DNA of 36,573 nt, from the NCBI GenBank assembly GCA_947474545.1, contig CANJJI010000029.1, forward strand, positions 1 to 36,573, given 5' to 3'. Of this stretch, positions 24,965 to 32,597 are shown one piece after another (the first letter of the stretch is position 1; every line of letters begins with the position of its first letter). The DNA is from Beijerinckiaceae bacterium. Lineage in GTDB: Bacteria > Pseudomonadota > Alphaproteobacteria > Rhizobiales > Beijerinckiaceae. The notes beneath the pieces are model-generated. The model saw only the letters and a program-made list of their open reading frames with translations. It was not told the origin of the DNA and made no database searches. The position numbers and the translations under genes are program-made.

Positions 24965-26083
24965 TCACGCAGCCTTGGGCGGTAAGGTCTCAAGTTCCTG
25001 CTGGTAGGCGGTGTCCATTTTCGGCTGCAGATTGTGGCGGGCAAGTTCGGCTTCAAATTCGGCGCGGATCGCGGGATCTTCATCGGCGTAATCGATCTGG
25101 TCGCCGCCGAGGCGCTTGCTGATCCAAGCCTTTGGCACGCCCTGGCCGTTGCGGATGGAGACGACCTCGTGTTTGAAGGCGAGATAGCGCGCAGGCGTCG
25201 TGCCGGTGTTGAAATGCTGGTGGAACCACATGTTTGGCGGCACAATCATGGTGCCGACTTCCCAATCATAACGGCGGGGCTTTTCGCCTTCCGGCCACAT
25301 CAGCGAATAACCTTCGCCTGACAGAATTATCACATGGGCGCCGGGGCCGTGGGCGTGGCCCTTCTTGTAGGTGCCGATGGGGAATTGCGAGATGTGGCTG
25401 TTCATCGACCCTTTGGCCATGTTGAAACGGATATGGCCACCGCCTGCGCCGCGCTCTTTTGCTGTGATCAGCGGCAGGTTCACCGCATCGGGCACAAAGT
25501 TGGTGACGAGCTTGAAGCCGGTCTGCTCGCCCTTGGCGGAGAAGTAATCGGGCTCGCCATTAAAGCGCTGTTTGAAATCGTGCTGCGTGTTGAACACGAA
25601 ATCGGAGTCCTCATAGAGGTTCATGACCGGCGGGCCATCGGTGACGGCGACAAAGCGCGCGGGCTCCTGACCTGAGCCATTGAAGTGTTGGTGAATGGCG
25701 TTGAGCGGAATAGCGAATAATGCGCCAGCCTTCCATTCAAAGGTGATGCGTTGGCCTGCATCGTTCCAGACCGTGGTGGAGCCGCGTCCTGTCAGCACCA
25801 GGATCATTTCCTCAAACAGCTGGCGTTGTGGTGCGAGCTTGCCGCCCGGCGCGATTTCGCAGACATAGCAATCGTTCGAGGTGCGGGAGGCCTCATGATT
25901 GATATAGACCCCCTTGCCGCCGCGGCGCGCCCAGGGCTTCAGCTCGACTGTGCGCAGGTTCTGCACGTAATGGGCCGAGATGATGTCCAGCCCCTCACCG
26001 TGCACCCAGCGCAGATAGGGCGTTTCCTTTTCAGACGCGAATTTCTGGGCAAGGTCTTCGGAGACGAGGGCGTCTTTGGCCAT
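24965..26083 (-). CDS. Bicupin protein, paralogue of the one at 34913-36148
   Basis: A 372-residue protein with two cupin barrels. First domain: EEMILVLTGRGSTTVW near residue 96, then FEWKAGALFAIPLNAIHQHFN. Second domain: THE segment KKGHAHGPGAHVIILSGEGYSLMW near residue 246 (H-x-H ligand pair) and IVPPNMWFHQHFNTG (further histidines). The architecture recalls gentisate 1,2-dioxygenase-type bicupins, but I cannot assign that activity; family members often have unknown function. The first barrel has fewer histidines, so only the second may bind metal. The start at 26083 has GAGGA eight bases upstream; the frame is open to 26191 through a palindromic region that is not coding-like. It is downstream of the ABC ATPase on the same strand. 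Confidence 0.85.
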   Translation of the reverse strand: MAKDALVSEDLAQKFASEKETPYLRWVHGEGLDIISAHYVQNLRTVELKPWARRGGKGVYINHEASRTSNDCYVCEIAPGGKLAPQRQLFEEMILVLTGRGSTTVWNDAGQRITFEWKAGALFAIPLNAIHQHFNGSGQEPARFVAVTDGPPVMNLYEDSDFVFNTQHDFKQRFNGEPDYFSAKGEQTGFKLVTNFVPDAVNLPLITAKERGAGGGHIRFNMAKGSMNSHISQFPIGTYKKGHAHGPGAHVIILSGEGYSLMWPEGEKPRRYDWEVGTMIVPPNMWFHQHFNTGTTPARYLAFKHEVVSIRNGQGVPKAWISKRLGGDQIDYADEDPAIRAEFEAELARHNLQPKMDTAYQQELETLPPKAA

Positions 26084-26113
26084 GATAGTGTCCTCATTTA
26101 TTGGCTTTTCGGC

Positions 26114-26245
26114 TTCATCCCGGACGCCCAAGGCGATCCGGGATCGTTCTGTTACTAGACAGGTGTTGCCAATGATCCCGGATAAATGCAATAGGGCGTC
26201 GAAAGATGCCCGTCTCTCAACGGGCTATGGCATTTTCCAGGATGA
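26114..26245. repeat. Compound palindromic element of the CATCCCGGA family
   Basis: A first hairpin pairs ATCCCGGA (26117-26124) with TCCGGGAT (26137-26144), with inner CGCC/GGCG arms and one bulged A, as in the 9498-9595 element. A second, wider imperfect hairpin pairs ATCCCGGATAAATGC (from 26175) with GCATTTTCCAGGAT (to 26243). The element fills most of the 171-bp gap between the ABC ATPase stop (26255) and the bicupin start (26083), and ends against the ATPase stop. Confidence 0.68.
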
Positions 26246-26254
26246 CACCGGCTG

Positions 26255-27385
26255 CTAGGCCGCCTTGCGGGCGGGTGATTCATCCACAATAGCGATACAT
26301 TTCTCCGGCTTTACGCGCAAATTGATGGCGTCGCCATCCCCCGCCCTCAGCGACGGATGGGAGCGCGCCTGCAGCATGGCGCTGCCGAGCCTGACTTGAA
26401 CGTCGACGAAATCGCCGAGGAATACGGTGGTGTCGATCTTGCCCTTGTAGATATTCGAGCTTCCCTCTGCCGGAAATTCCCGGTCCGACAATTCGATATC
26501 CTCGGGCCGGATGGCGATGGACACGCGGGCGCCCGCATCGAAGCGGGTATCCGACTGCACGAGCATTTCACCGACTGGTGTATCGATCCGGAAGCGAGCC
26601 GCCTGCTCGTCGTAGGCCTTCACGATTCCATCGAGGAAATTGGTGGTGCCAATGAAATCGGCCACAAATTTCGTTTTCGGGTGGTTGTAGATGTCGCGCG
26701 GCGCACCAATCTGAACGATCCGGCCTTCGCTCATGACTGCGATCTCGTGGCTGAGCGCCAGCGCCTCGCCCTGATCATGCGTGACGTAGATGGTGGTCAA
26801 CCCGTTCTCGCGCTGGATGCGTTTGAGCTCAAAGCGCATGGCCTCGCGGAGTTTTGCATCGAGGTTGGACAGCGGCTCGTCGAGCAGCAGGATTTCCGGC
26901 TCCATCACCAGCGCGCGGGCGAGCGCCAGACGCTGTTGCTGGCCGCCAGACAGGCGGGTGGCATCCCGTTCGGCCAAATGGTCAAGCTGCACCGCCGCCA
27001 GAACGCTCATCACCTTGTCACGGATTTGGCTCTTGGAGGGCTTGTTCTTGCGCACTTCCAGCGGGAAGGCGGCGTTGGAAAACACGGTCATATGCGGCCA
27101 GATGGCGTAGGACTGGAACACCATGCCGAAATTGCGCTTGTTGGGCGGCACGAAAAGGTTCTTGCCGGAGGAATAGACAATCTTCTGATTAGCTTCGATT
27201 TCCCCCGATGTGGGCCGCTCCAGCCCGGCTATCGAGCGCAGGGTCGTGGTTTTGCCGCAACCAGAGGGGCCCAGCAAGGTGAAAAACTTGCCTTTGGGCA
27301 CCTCAAACGAAACATCCTGCGCGGCTTTCACCGGCGGCCCCTTCTGGGTCTGATATTCCGTACAGAGCGCGCGAACGCTGAGCAT
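26255..27385 (-). CDS. ABC transporter ATP-binding protein (PotA/FbpC-like, TOBE domain)
   Basis: A 376-residue intact ATPase subunit. Walker A GPSGCGKTT (39-47), Q-loop Q91, signature LSGGQ (145-149), and Walker B with catalytic E170 in LLLDEPLSNLD are all present. The C-terminal third (about 280-365) is a TOBE_2 domain, as in spermidine/putrescine, iron and 2-aminoethylphosphonate importers. The start at 27385 has GGAGGAAGGG upstream. No permease gene is adjacent. The receptor at 10676-11689 is of the matching class, so the two could belong to one transporter whose permease lies outside the window, but that is a guess. Confidence 0.93.
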   Translation of the reverse strand: MLSVRALCTEYQTQKGPPVKAAQDVSFEVPKGKFFTLLGPSGCGKTTTLRSIAGLERPTSGEIEANQKIVYSSGKNLFVPPNKRNFGMVFQSYAIWPHMTVFSNAAFPLEVRKNKPSKSQIRDKVMSVLAAVQLDHLAERDATRLSGGQQQRLALARALVMEPEILLLDEPLSNLDAKLREAMRFELKRIQRENGLTTIYVTHDQGEALALSHEIAVMSEGRIVQIGAPRDIYNHPKTKFVADFIGTTNFLDGIVKAYDEQAARFRIDTPVGEMLVQSDTRFDAGARVSIAIRPEDIELSDREFPAEGSSNIYKGKIDTTVFLGDFVDVQVRLGSAMLQARSHPSLRAGDGDAINLRVKPEKCIAIVDESPARKAA

Positions 27386-27459
27386 GTTCCCCTTCCTCCC
27401 GTGTTGGGATTGTTATGCGATGGACGGGGGAAGAGCGCAAGATGGGGCGGGCAGTCGCT

Positions 27460-28674
27460 TCACACACTCGAGCGGATATGGTCCCGTACAGCTGGATAGA
27501 TCTGGTTATCCCAGCGCTTGCCACTGAAGACGCCGTAATGGCCGACGCCGGTCTGCAGGTGGTGCGATTTCATATAGGGGCGCAGGCGGCTGCAAAGATC
27601 ATGCGCTGCCAGCGTCTGGCCGGGAGCGCAGATGTCGTCGCGCTCGCCCTCGACGGTGAGCAGGAAGGTTCGGCGGATTGCGCCGGGGTCAACCTTCACG
27701 CCGCGGAACGTCAGTTCGCCCAGCGGCAGAGCGTATTTCTGGAAAACCAGCTCGATGGTTTCAAGATAGAATTCCGCCGGCAGATCCATGATGGCGAAAT
27801 ATTCCTGATAGAATGCCTTGATAGCGTCGGCCTTTTCAAATTCTCCTTCAATGCGATGTTTGAACATGTCGACGAAGGACTTGGCGTGACGCTCGATATT
27901 CATGCTCATAAAGGCGGCAAGCTGGAGAAAGCCCGGATAGACCTTGCGCCCTGCGCCATTGTGCGCCCAGGGAACGACACCGGTGAGCTTGTCGCGGAAC
28001 CATTCGATGGGTTTGCCCATCGCAAGCTCGTTGACCTTGGTGGGGTTTATACGCGTGTCAATCGGGCCGGCCATCAAGGTCAGCGAGGCCGGTTGATCCG
28101 GATCCTTGTCCGCCGCCATGACGGATACCGCGACAAGCGCCGCCACTGTCGGTTGGCAGACGGCGACAACATGGGATTGCAGCCCAAGCTTCTTGATGAA
28201 CTGGATCACATGGGCGGTATAATCATCCAGGCCGAACACGCCTGCCGACAAAGGAACGTCACGCGCATTCTTCCAGTCGGTGATGTAGACATCATGATCC
28301 CTGAGTAAAGTTCGCACGGTATTGCGCAACAAGGTCGCGAAATGTCCTGACATGGGGGCAATTAACAAGACCTTTGGTTCTTCAGTGCTGATATGCTTGC
28401 GAAAGCGCAGCAGGGCGCCAAATGGCGTATTGTCGATGATCTCTTCTGAAATTGCGACGCTCGCGCCATCAATTTCGATGTCCCTGATTTCATAGTCAGG
28501 CCGTGCATGGGTAAAGCCTGCCAGCGCCTCCAGTTCATAATAGGCCGCCATGCGCTGCAACGAGGAATTGTAAGGCGCCTGTCCCCAGTTTGTCAGTATG
28601 CTTTCGGCGTTGGCGGCAAGCATGCGCACGGGATAGGCCATGTCGGCGTAATTCTGATATGCATCATACATCAT
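27460..28674 (-). CDS. phaZ: Intracellular poly(3-hydroxybutyrate) depolymerase
   Basis: A 404-residue cytoplasmic alpha/beta hydrolase that mobilises stored PHB granules. It begins MMYDAYQNYADMAYPVRML, the usual start of PhaZ1/DepA-type depolymerases. The catalytic nucleophile is a cysteine, C173, in HVVAVCQPTV, the cysteine-containing box known from the Ralstonia eutropha intracellular enzyme instead of the lipase serine. The length fits the family (about 400-420). The frame is open to 28779, but the homologous start is at 28674 (a second Met at 28671). Regulation is not evident. It suggests that the host stores PHB. Confidence 0.92.
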   Translation of the reverse strand: MMYDAYQNYADMAYPVRMLAANAESILTNWGQAPYNSSLQRMAAYYELEALAGFTHARPDYEIRDIEIDGASVAISEEIIDNTPFGALLRFRKHISTEEPKVLLIAPMSGHFATLLRNTVRTLLRDHDVYITDWKNARDVPLSAGVFGLDDYTAHVIQFIKKLGLQSHVVAVCQPTVAALVAVSVMAADKDPDQPASLTLMAGPIDTRINPTKVNELAMGKPIEWFRDKLTGVVPWAHNGAGRKVYPGFLQLAAFMSMNIERHAKSFVDMFKHRIEGEFEKADAIKAFYQEYFAIMDLPAEFYLETIELVFQKYALPLGELTFRGVKVDPGAIRRTFLLTVEGERDDICAPGQTLAAHDLCSRLRPYMKSHHLQTGVGHYGVFSGKRWDNQIYPAVRDHIRSSV

Positions 28675-28779
28675 GGGGTCCGCAATTGCCTTTAGCTTCA
28701 GGGATTGATTAGCAAGGCCTGTGCCATTGGCATGCGGTTTGCTTTGTGTGATGCGATCACGCAGGAGCAGCTGTCTCAC

Positions 28780-29433
28780 ATGCCCCAGGTCACGCTGACA
28801 ATCTCTAGCAAGAATTACTCATCCTGGTCGTTACGCGGCTGGCTGATGGTCAAGCAAAGCGGTGTGAAGTTTAAAGAAATCGCTGTGTCGCCAGATGATC
28901 CGGAAGCACGCGCGGAGATCCTCCTGCTATCACCTTCCATCCGCGTGCCTTGTCTCGACTATGATGGGATCAGGGTTTGGGACACGCTCGCCATCGGCGA
29001 ATTCATGAACGAGATTGCCCCTAAAGCAGGCATGTTGCCCACGGATCAGATGCAACGTGCCCATTGCCGTTCAATCTGCGGCGAGATGCATTCCGGCTTT
29101 TCAGCCCTGCGATCATCTTTGCCGATGAATATCAAGGCGAGCTTTCCGAAATTCAAGGTTTGGTCCAAGGCGCAGGCGGATATCGGCCGTATTCAGGACA
29201 TCTGGCGTGAATGTCTTGATGCCTATGGCGGTCCCTTTCTGTTTGGAAAATTCTCCATAGCGGACGCCATGTATGCGCCGGTTGTGACGCGCTTTCGAAC
29301 CTATGGCGTGGAACTGGACAAGGATTGCCAAGGCTATTGCGACGCAATCTGGAATGCTGCGCACATGCAGGAGTGGATTATGGCTGCGCAGCAGGAAGCT
29401 GATGATTTTGAGGAGCTGGAGGTCGAATTCTGA
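28780..29433 (+). CDS. Glutathione S-transferase family protein
   Basis: A 217-residue GST. The N-terminal thioredoxin-fold domain opens with VTLTISSKNYSSWSLRGWL, where the SSWSLRGW block is where the catalytic serine is expected, and continues with IRVPCLDYDGIRVWDTLAIGEFM (cis-proline and glutathione-binding region). The C-terminal helical domain follows, with the FGKFSIADAMYAPVVTRF N-capping segment near residue 155. Roles include conjugation of electrophiles or ring cleavage product isomerisation. The start at 28780 matches the family N-terminus; the frame is open to 28705. It diverges from phaZ and is followed 42 bases later by a cupin. Confidence 0.91.
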   Translation: MPQVTLTISSKNYSSWSLRGWLMVKQSGVKFKEIAVSPDDPEARAEILLLSPSIRVPCLDYDGIRVWDTLAIGEFMNEIAPKAGMLPTDQMQRAHCRSICGEMHSGFSALRSSLPMNIKASFPKFKVWSKAQADIGRIQDIWRECLDAYGGPFLFGKFSIADAMYAPVVTRFRTYGVELDKDCQGYCDAIWNAAHMQEWIMAAQQEADDFEELEVEF

Positions 29434-29475
29434 CGCGCATTCGCGCGCTGGAAACACTGGCGAAAGGAAATGGTT

Positions 29476-29904
29476 ATGCTGGACAGCGTCAAGACGGACA
29501 CAGAATTCTCTCATGTAAAGCCAGGCGATACGCCGTGGCGAACTGACGGACTGCGCGATTTTTTTCTCTACCGCGATCTTGGCATTGCCGGGGCGACGCA
29601 TGGCAAGGTGATCGCGCATCTGGTGAAAGCCAACAAACCGCCAGACAAGGGCACCGGCTGGCATATTCATAAATCCGATTTCCAGATCGTGCTGATGACG
29701 AAGGGCTGGGCGCGCTTTATGTATGACGGCAAGGAAACCCTTGTGGAATCGGGTGATTGTGTGCATCAACGACCGGGCATCGTGCACTATCTCTTCGATT
29801 ATTCACCGGATATGGAATATCTGGAAATCGTCAGCCCAGCCGATTTTGGCACGGAAGATGTGGAATGTTCAGTGCCGGTTCCAGCACCCGAGGCGTGGAA
29901 GTGA
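29476..29904 (+). CDS. Single-domain cupin protein
   Basis: A 142-residue cupin. The first motif is KGTGWHIHKSDFQIVLMTKG (H-x-H near residues 61-63) and the second is VESGDCVHQRPGIVHYLFDY (H near residue 104), so a metal site is likely. Proteins of this kind are often found beside aromatic or carbohydrate catabolic genes, but the reaction is unknown. Two in-frame ATGs lie at 29470 and 29476; AAAGGA at 29463-29468 is seven bases from 29476, so that start is preferred. It follows the GST gene on the same strand, probably in one transcript. Confidence 0.86.
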   Translation: MLDSVKTDTEFSHVKPGDTPWRTDGLRDFFLYRDLGIAGATHGKVIAHLVKANKPPDKGTGWHIHKSDFQIVLMTKGWARFMYDGKETLVESGDCVHQRPGIVHYLFDYSPDMEYLEIVSPADFGTEDVECSVPVPAPEAWK

Positions 29905-29977
29905 CAGCGAGCTGCCCGGGTTATTCCGTCCAATAGAATCCTCCTTCCATGGAAGCGCGGCTTTCAAGTGCTTGCGT

Positions 29978-30940
29978 TCACTGCGCGGGCTTGTTCTTCG
30001 CGATCACCTTGCCCCAGCGTTCACGCTCACGCACGATCCAGGTAGCAGCCTCAATGCTGCTGCCGGATTCAGCTTCGTTGGAGAGTGATTTCAGCTTCGC
30101 AATAAAGTCTGGATCGCGCGCGATCGCGAGCGTTTCATTTTCCATATAGGCGAGCAGCGCAGGTGACGTAGCTGACGGGGCCATGAGGATATTGGCAAAA
30201 CGCGCTTCGAAATCGGCAATGCCCGCTTGTTGCGCTGTTGGGACATCTGGCAGATCGGCAATGCGCTTGTTTGCCGATACGGCCAGCGCCCGCAGCGCGC
30301 CAGATTTAACGTGCGGAACCAAGACGCCCGCCACGATGAAGCTTGCATCAATTTGACCGCTGACGAGATCCTGTAGCGCCAGCGCCGCGCCGCGATAAGG
30401 CACATGTACGCCTTTCAATGGGCTCACTGCGCGCAGATATTCAAACGCCATATGGCCTGGCGAACCGACACCTGCCGAGCCGAAGCTGAGGTCACGCTTT
30501 GCGCTCAATTGCACAAGTTCCGCAAAGGTTTTGGCTTCAATTTTCTGCGCATTCACGGCAAGCAACAATACGACTTCGCCGATTTTGGAGACGGCCGTCA
30601 ACGCCGCGGGGTCATAACTGCGGTTGGGGTTCATGTGCGGATTAATGGTCAGTACTGAATCGGTGGTGAAGAACCATTGCCGCCCGTCCGGCGCGGCTTT
30701 CGCGACTGAAGCAGCAGCAATGTCTCCCCCTGCCCCGGTACGGTTCTCTGCCACGAACGAACGGCCTGTGCGCGGCGCAAGCCGCTCGATCAATATGCGC
30801 GCCACACCATCCAACGGCCCGCCTGGTGCGAAGGGGAGGACGATGGTGATCGTGCCTTGAGGCAGGGGATTGTCCTAAGCCACCACGTGATGCGGCAGCA
30901 ACGCTGCACCGCAAAACGCCAGCGCCTTAAAAAACTTCAT
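29978..30940 (-). pseudogene. TctC/Bug-family receptor gene interrupted by an in-frame amber codon
   Basis: The full frame from ATG at 30938-30940 encodes 321 codons, the normal size for a Bug receptor. A leader MKFFKALAFCGAALLPHHVVA is followed at codon 22 by TAG (30875-30877 on the plus strand reads CTA), and the frame then continues without another stop through GTITIVLPFAPGGPLDGVAR, the family hallmark, to the end at 29978. The TAG sits exactly at the expected signal cleavage position (VVA|Q), so a single C-to-T change of CAG explains it. The downstream part has only weak non-ATG starts and would lack a signal peptide. It is either a recent pseudogene, a sequencing error or a readthrough case. 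Confidence 0.82.
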
Positions 30941-31069
30941 GTCACGATGTCCATTGTAGAAGATGCCGGCACAGCCGTTCCTTGACCTGCTGATACCAAA
31001 AGTGCGCATGGCAATCCAGCCCGTTTCTGGCAATCTCACACCAAGATGCATTGAGAACAGCGCACCGCG

Positions 31070-32074
31070 TTAGGGATCGTCAGGCGAATCGCCTTCCACT
31101 GCTTGGAGGAAAAACAATTTCAACTCGGGAACTTCTTCGGCGAAGTCTTCCTTCCATACATATTGCAAAGGTCCGCTCCTGACGAATTTACCGCCGCAAG
31201 ACGCCAGAATGTCTGCGGGCTTGTTTATATCTACAATGAATGTCAAACCACTGATGGAACCATATTGCGGATTGGCATTTTCGAGCTTCATACTGATGTT
31301 ATGAATCTTATAGGGCCGGTAGGGCTTTTCATTCTTGCGCGCGCGAAAGCGCTTGCGAATTACAGCCAGCTGATCTGGCTTGAGACAGAGAAAATCAAGT
31401 TTCTCCGCATCAAGGCCGTAAACCAATTTACCGCCTATCTGGACAATGGATTCGACATACGTGCCGATGATGGGGCGATAGCTTATTTTCAATTCGCTGG
31501 GCTGGCCAGGCTGAAATACCTGCCGCGCTACATATGTCGTTTCCAGCGTCCAAAGTGGACCCCATTGCGAAATGATACCTCGCTCAGTGAAGTCCGCGCG
31601 CAGGGCGCCGGATAATGTGTTGATCGCCGCAGCCGTTGCGTTGCCAAATGGCGCAAGCGGTATGCCTGCATTCTTGAGATCGCCCGTCAGATCGACGCCG
31701 AGATAGCTGGCACGGGCGACGGCTTTGAAATCGATGGGAACAGCGTTGAACGTTGCATTCACGCCGAGCGGATCGCTCGCCAGGTCACCAGAGAACGCGC
31801 TTTTATTGTCGGCATAGTCGGAATCAAAAGGCGCGATTGGCAGATAAAGATATTGTGCGCTCTCAGCTTTTGCAGCCGGTTTGAATTGATAGATCAGCTC
31901 CATTTTATCACGCGAAAGATGGATAGACGTTTCATGCGGATTGATCTCCGTATTCCGCGACATTTTGAGCAATGGCGCCGGCAAGGCTACGTAAACTGGA
32001 CCATCATACGCTGCCGCTTTCTGACAAGATGGCAGAATTGAAGTCATCACAAGTGCGAAAGTGATTGAGCGCAT
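31070..32074 (-). CDS. Secreted DUF4424-like protein of unknown function
   Basis: A 334-residue exported protein. The N-terminus is a signal peptide of about 22 residues; LPSC at residues 14-17 loosely resembles a lipobox, so lipoprotein processing is possible but uncertain. The mature part is mainly beta-strand-like, with MSRNTEINPHETSIHLSRDK and a following LIYQFKPAAK strand that resemble the opening of DUF4424 proteins (strands describing polypeptide surface domains with Y and F). Three cysteines occur, C17, C224 and one near C297. I cannot give a function. It diverges from a small SH3 protein across a 190-bp region with an FNR/FixK-type box, 80 bases from its start, and converges with nothing; the interrupted TctC gene lies downstream on the same strand. 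Confidence 0.7.
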   Translation of the reverse strand: MRSITFALVMTSILPSCQKAAAYDGPVYVALPAPLLKMSRNTEINPHETSIHLSRDKMELIYQFKPAAKAESAQYLYLPIAPFDSDYADNKSAFSGDLASDPLGVNATFNAVPIDFKAVARASYLGVDLTGDLKNAGIPLAPFGNATAAAINTLSGALRADFTERGIISQWGPLWTLETTYVARQVFQPGQPSELKISYRPIIGTYVESIVQIGGKLVYGLDAEKLDFLCLKPDQLAVIRKRFRARKNEKPYRPYKIHNISMKLENANPQYGSISGLTFIVDINKPADILASCGGKFVRSGPLQYVWKEDFAEEVPELKLFFLQAVEGDSPDDP

Positions 32075-32154
32075 GATAATATTGCACCTGTTTGATGCGC
32101 AGAGGGTTTGCGCATTTTCGCTTTACATGATTGCCAACAATTCAACTTACGCCT

Positions 32155-32168
32155 TTGATCCGCATCAA
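32155..32168. promoter_or_regulatory. Perfect FNR/FixK-type box
   Basis: The sequence TTGATCCGCATCAA matches the consensus TTGAT-N4-ATCAA exactly, with both arms complementary. It lies in the gap between divergent starts at 32074 and 32265. On the plus strand its centre (32161.5) is about 41.5 bases before a point near 32203, and an AT-rich stretch TATTTAAATTAAA (32189-32201) covers the expected -10 region, the layout of a class II FNR/FixK-activated promoter toward the SH3 gene. Confidence 0.68.
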
Positions 32169-32188
32169 TGGCGGCAAAGGATTTCATG

Positions 32189-32201
32189 TATTTAAATTAA
32201 A
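32189..32201 (+). promoter_or_regulatory. Candidate -10 region for the SH3-protein gene
   Basis: An unusually AT-rich block in otherwise GC-rich DNA, at the distance from the FNR/FixK-type box expected for a -10 hexamer. The transcription start would be near 32203, giving a 5' leader of about 60 bases before the ATG at 32265. No experimental or -35 evidence; prediction from spacing only. Confidence 0.42.
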
Positions 32202-32264
32202 CAGAATGCGACGTGACCCGGTTTCGAGCGGGTTGCAGTACAAAACGCAAAACCGGAGTTTCTC

Positions 32265-32525
32265 ATGTCCAGATTATTCGCCGCCGCACTTATAGCTGTG
32301 GGGTTGAGTGCATCGGCCACGCCCGCTGCAGCTGAATATGTTTGCGGCCTCAACCCCTATGGCGACAATTTTCTGTCTTTGCGCAGTGGTCCGGGCACAG
32401 GCTATCCGGAGATCACGCGATTGGGGCCAGGTGCTGGACTTGCCGTCGTTCGCGGCAGCGGCGGCTGGTTGTATGTTCGAACGCGCTATGGCGCGGGTTG
32501 GGTCGCAGCCCGCTACGTTTGTTAA
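32265..32525 (+). CDS. Small secreted bacterial SH3-domain protein
   Basis: An 86-residue protein. A signal peptide covers about residues 1-23 (ending TPAAA|E), followed by one bacterial SH3 domain (SH3_3): FLSLRSGPGTGYPEITRLGPG and WLYVRTRYGAGWVAARYV carry the typical LxLRSGPGT and GW-V motifs. C26 and the final C86 could form a disulfide. Such domains bind peptidoglycan or cell-wall peptides in the periplasm. It stands alone and is downstream of the FNR/FixK-type box, so it may be induced at low oxygen. The end lies 73 bases from the convergent EutA-like gene. Confidence 0.88.
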   Translation: MSRLFAAALIAVGLSASATPAAAEYVCGLNPYGDNFLSLRSGPGTGYPEITRLGPGAGLAVVRGSGGWLYVRTRYGAGWVAARYVC

Positions 32526-32597
32526 GGGCTTCCACTGTCAGATCGCGAAACGGTATCGCCAGGTCACGCGAAAAATCCAGCAGGGCTGGCTCTAAGA

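Noticed and set aside
30875-30877. TAG as a pyrrolysine or other recoded codon
   Set aside because: It sits in a signal peptide cleavage site of a Bug protein, where no special residue is expected, and no pyl gene is present in the window; a simple nonsense change is more economical.
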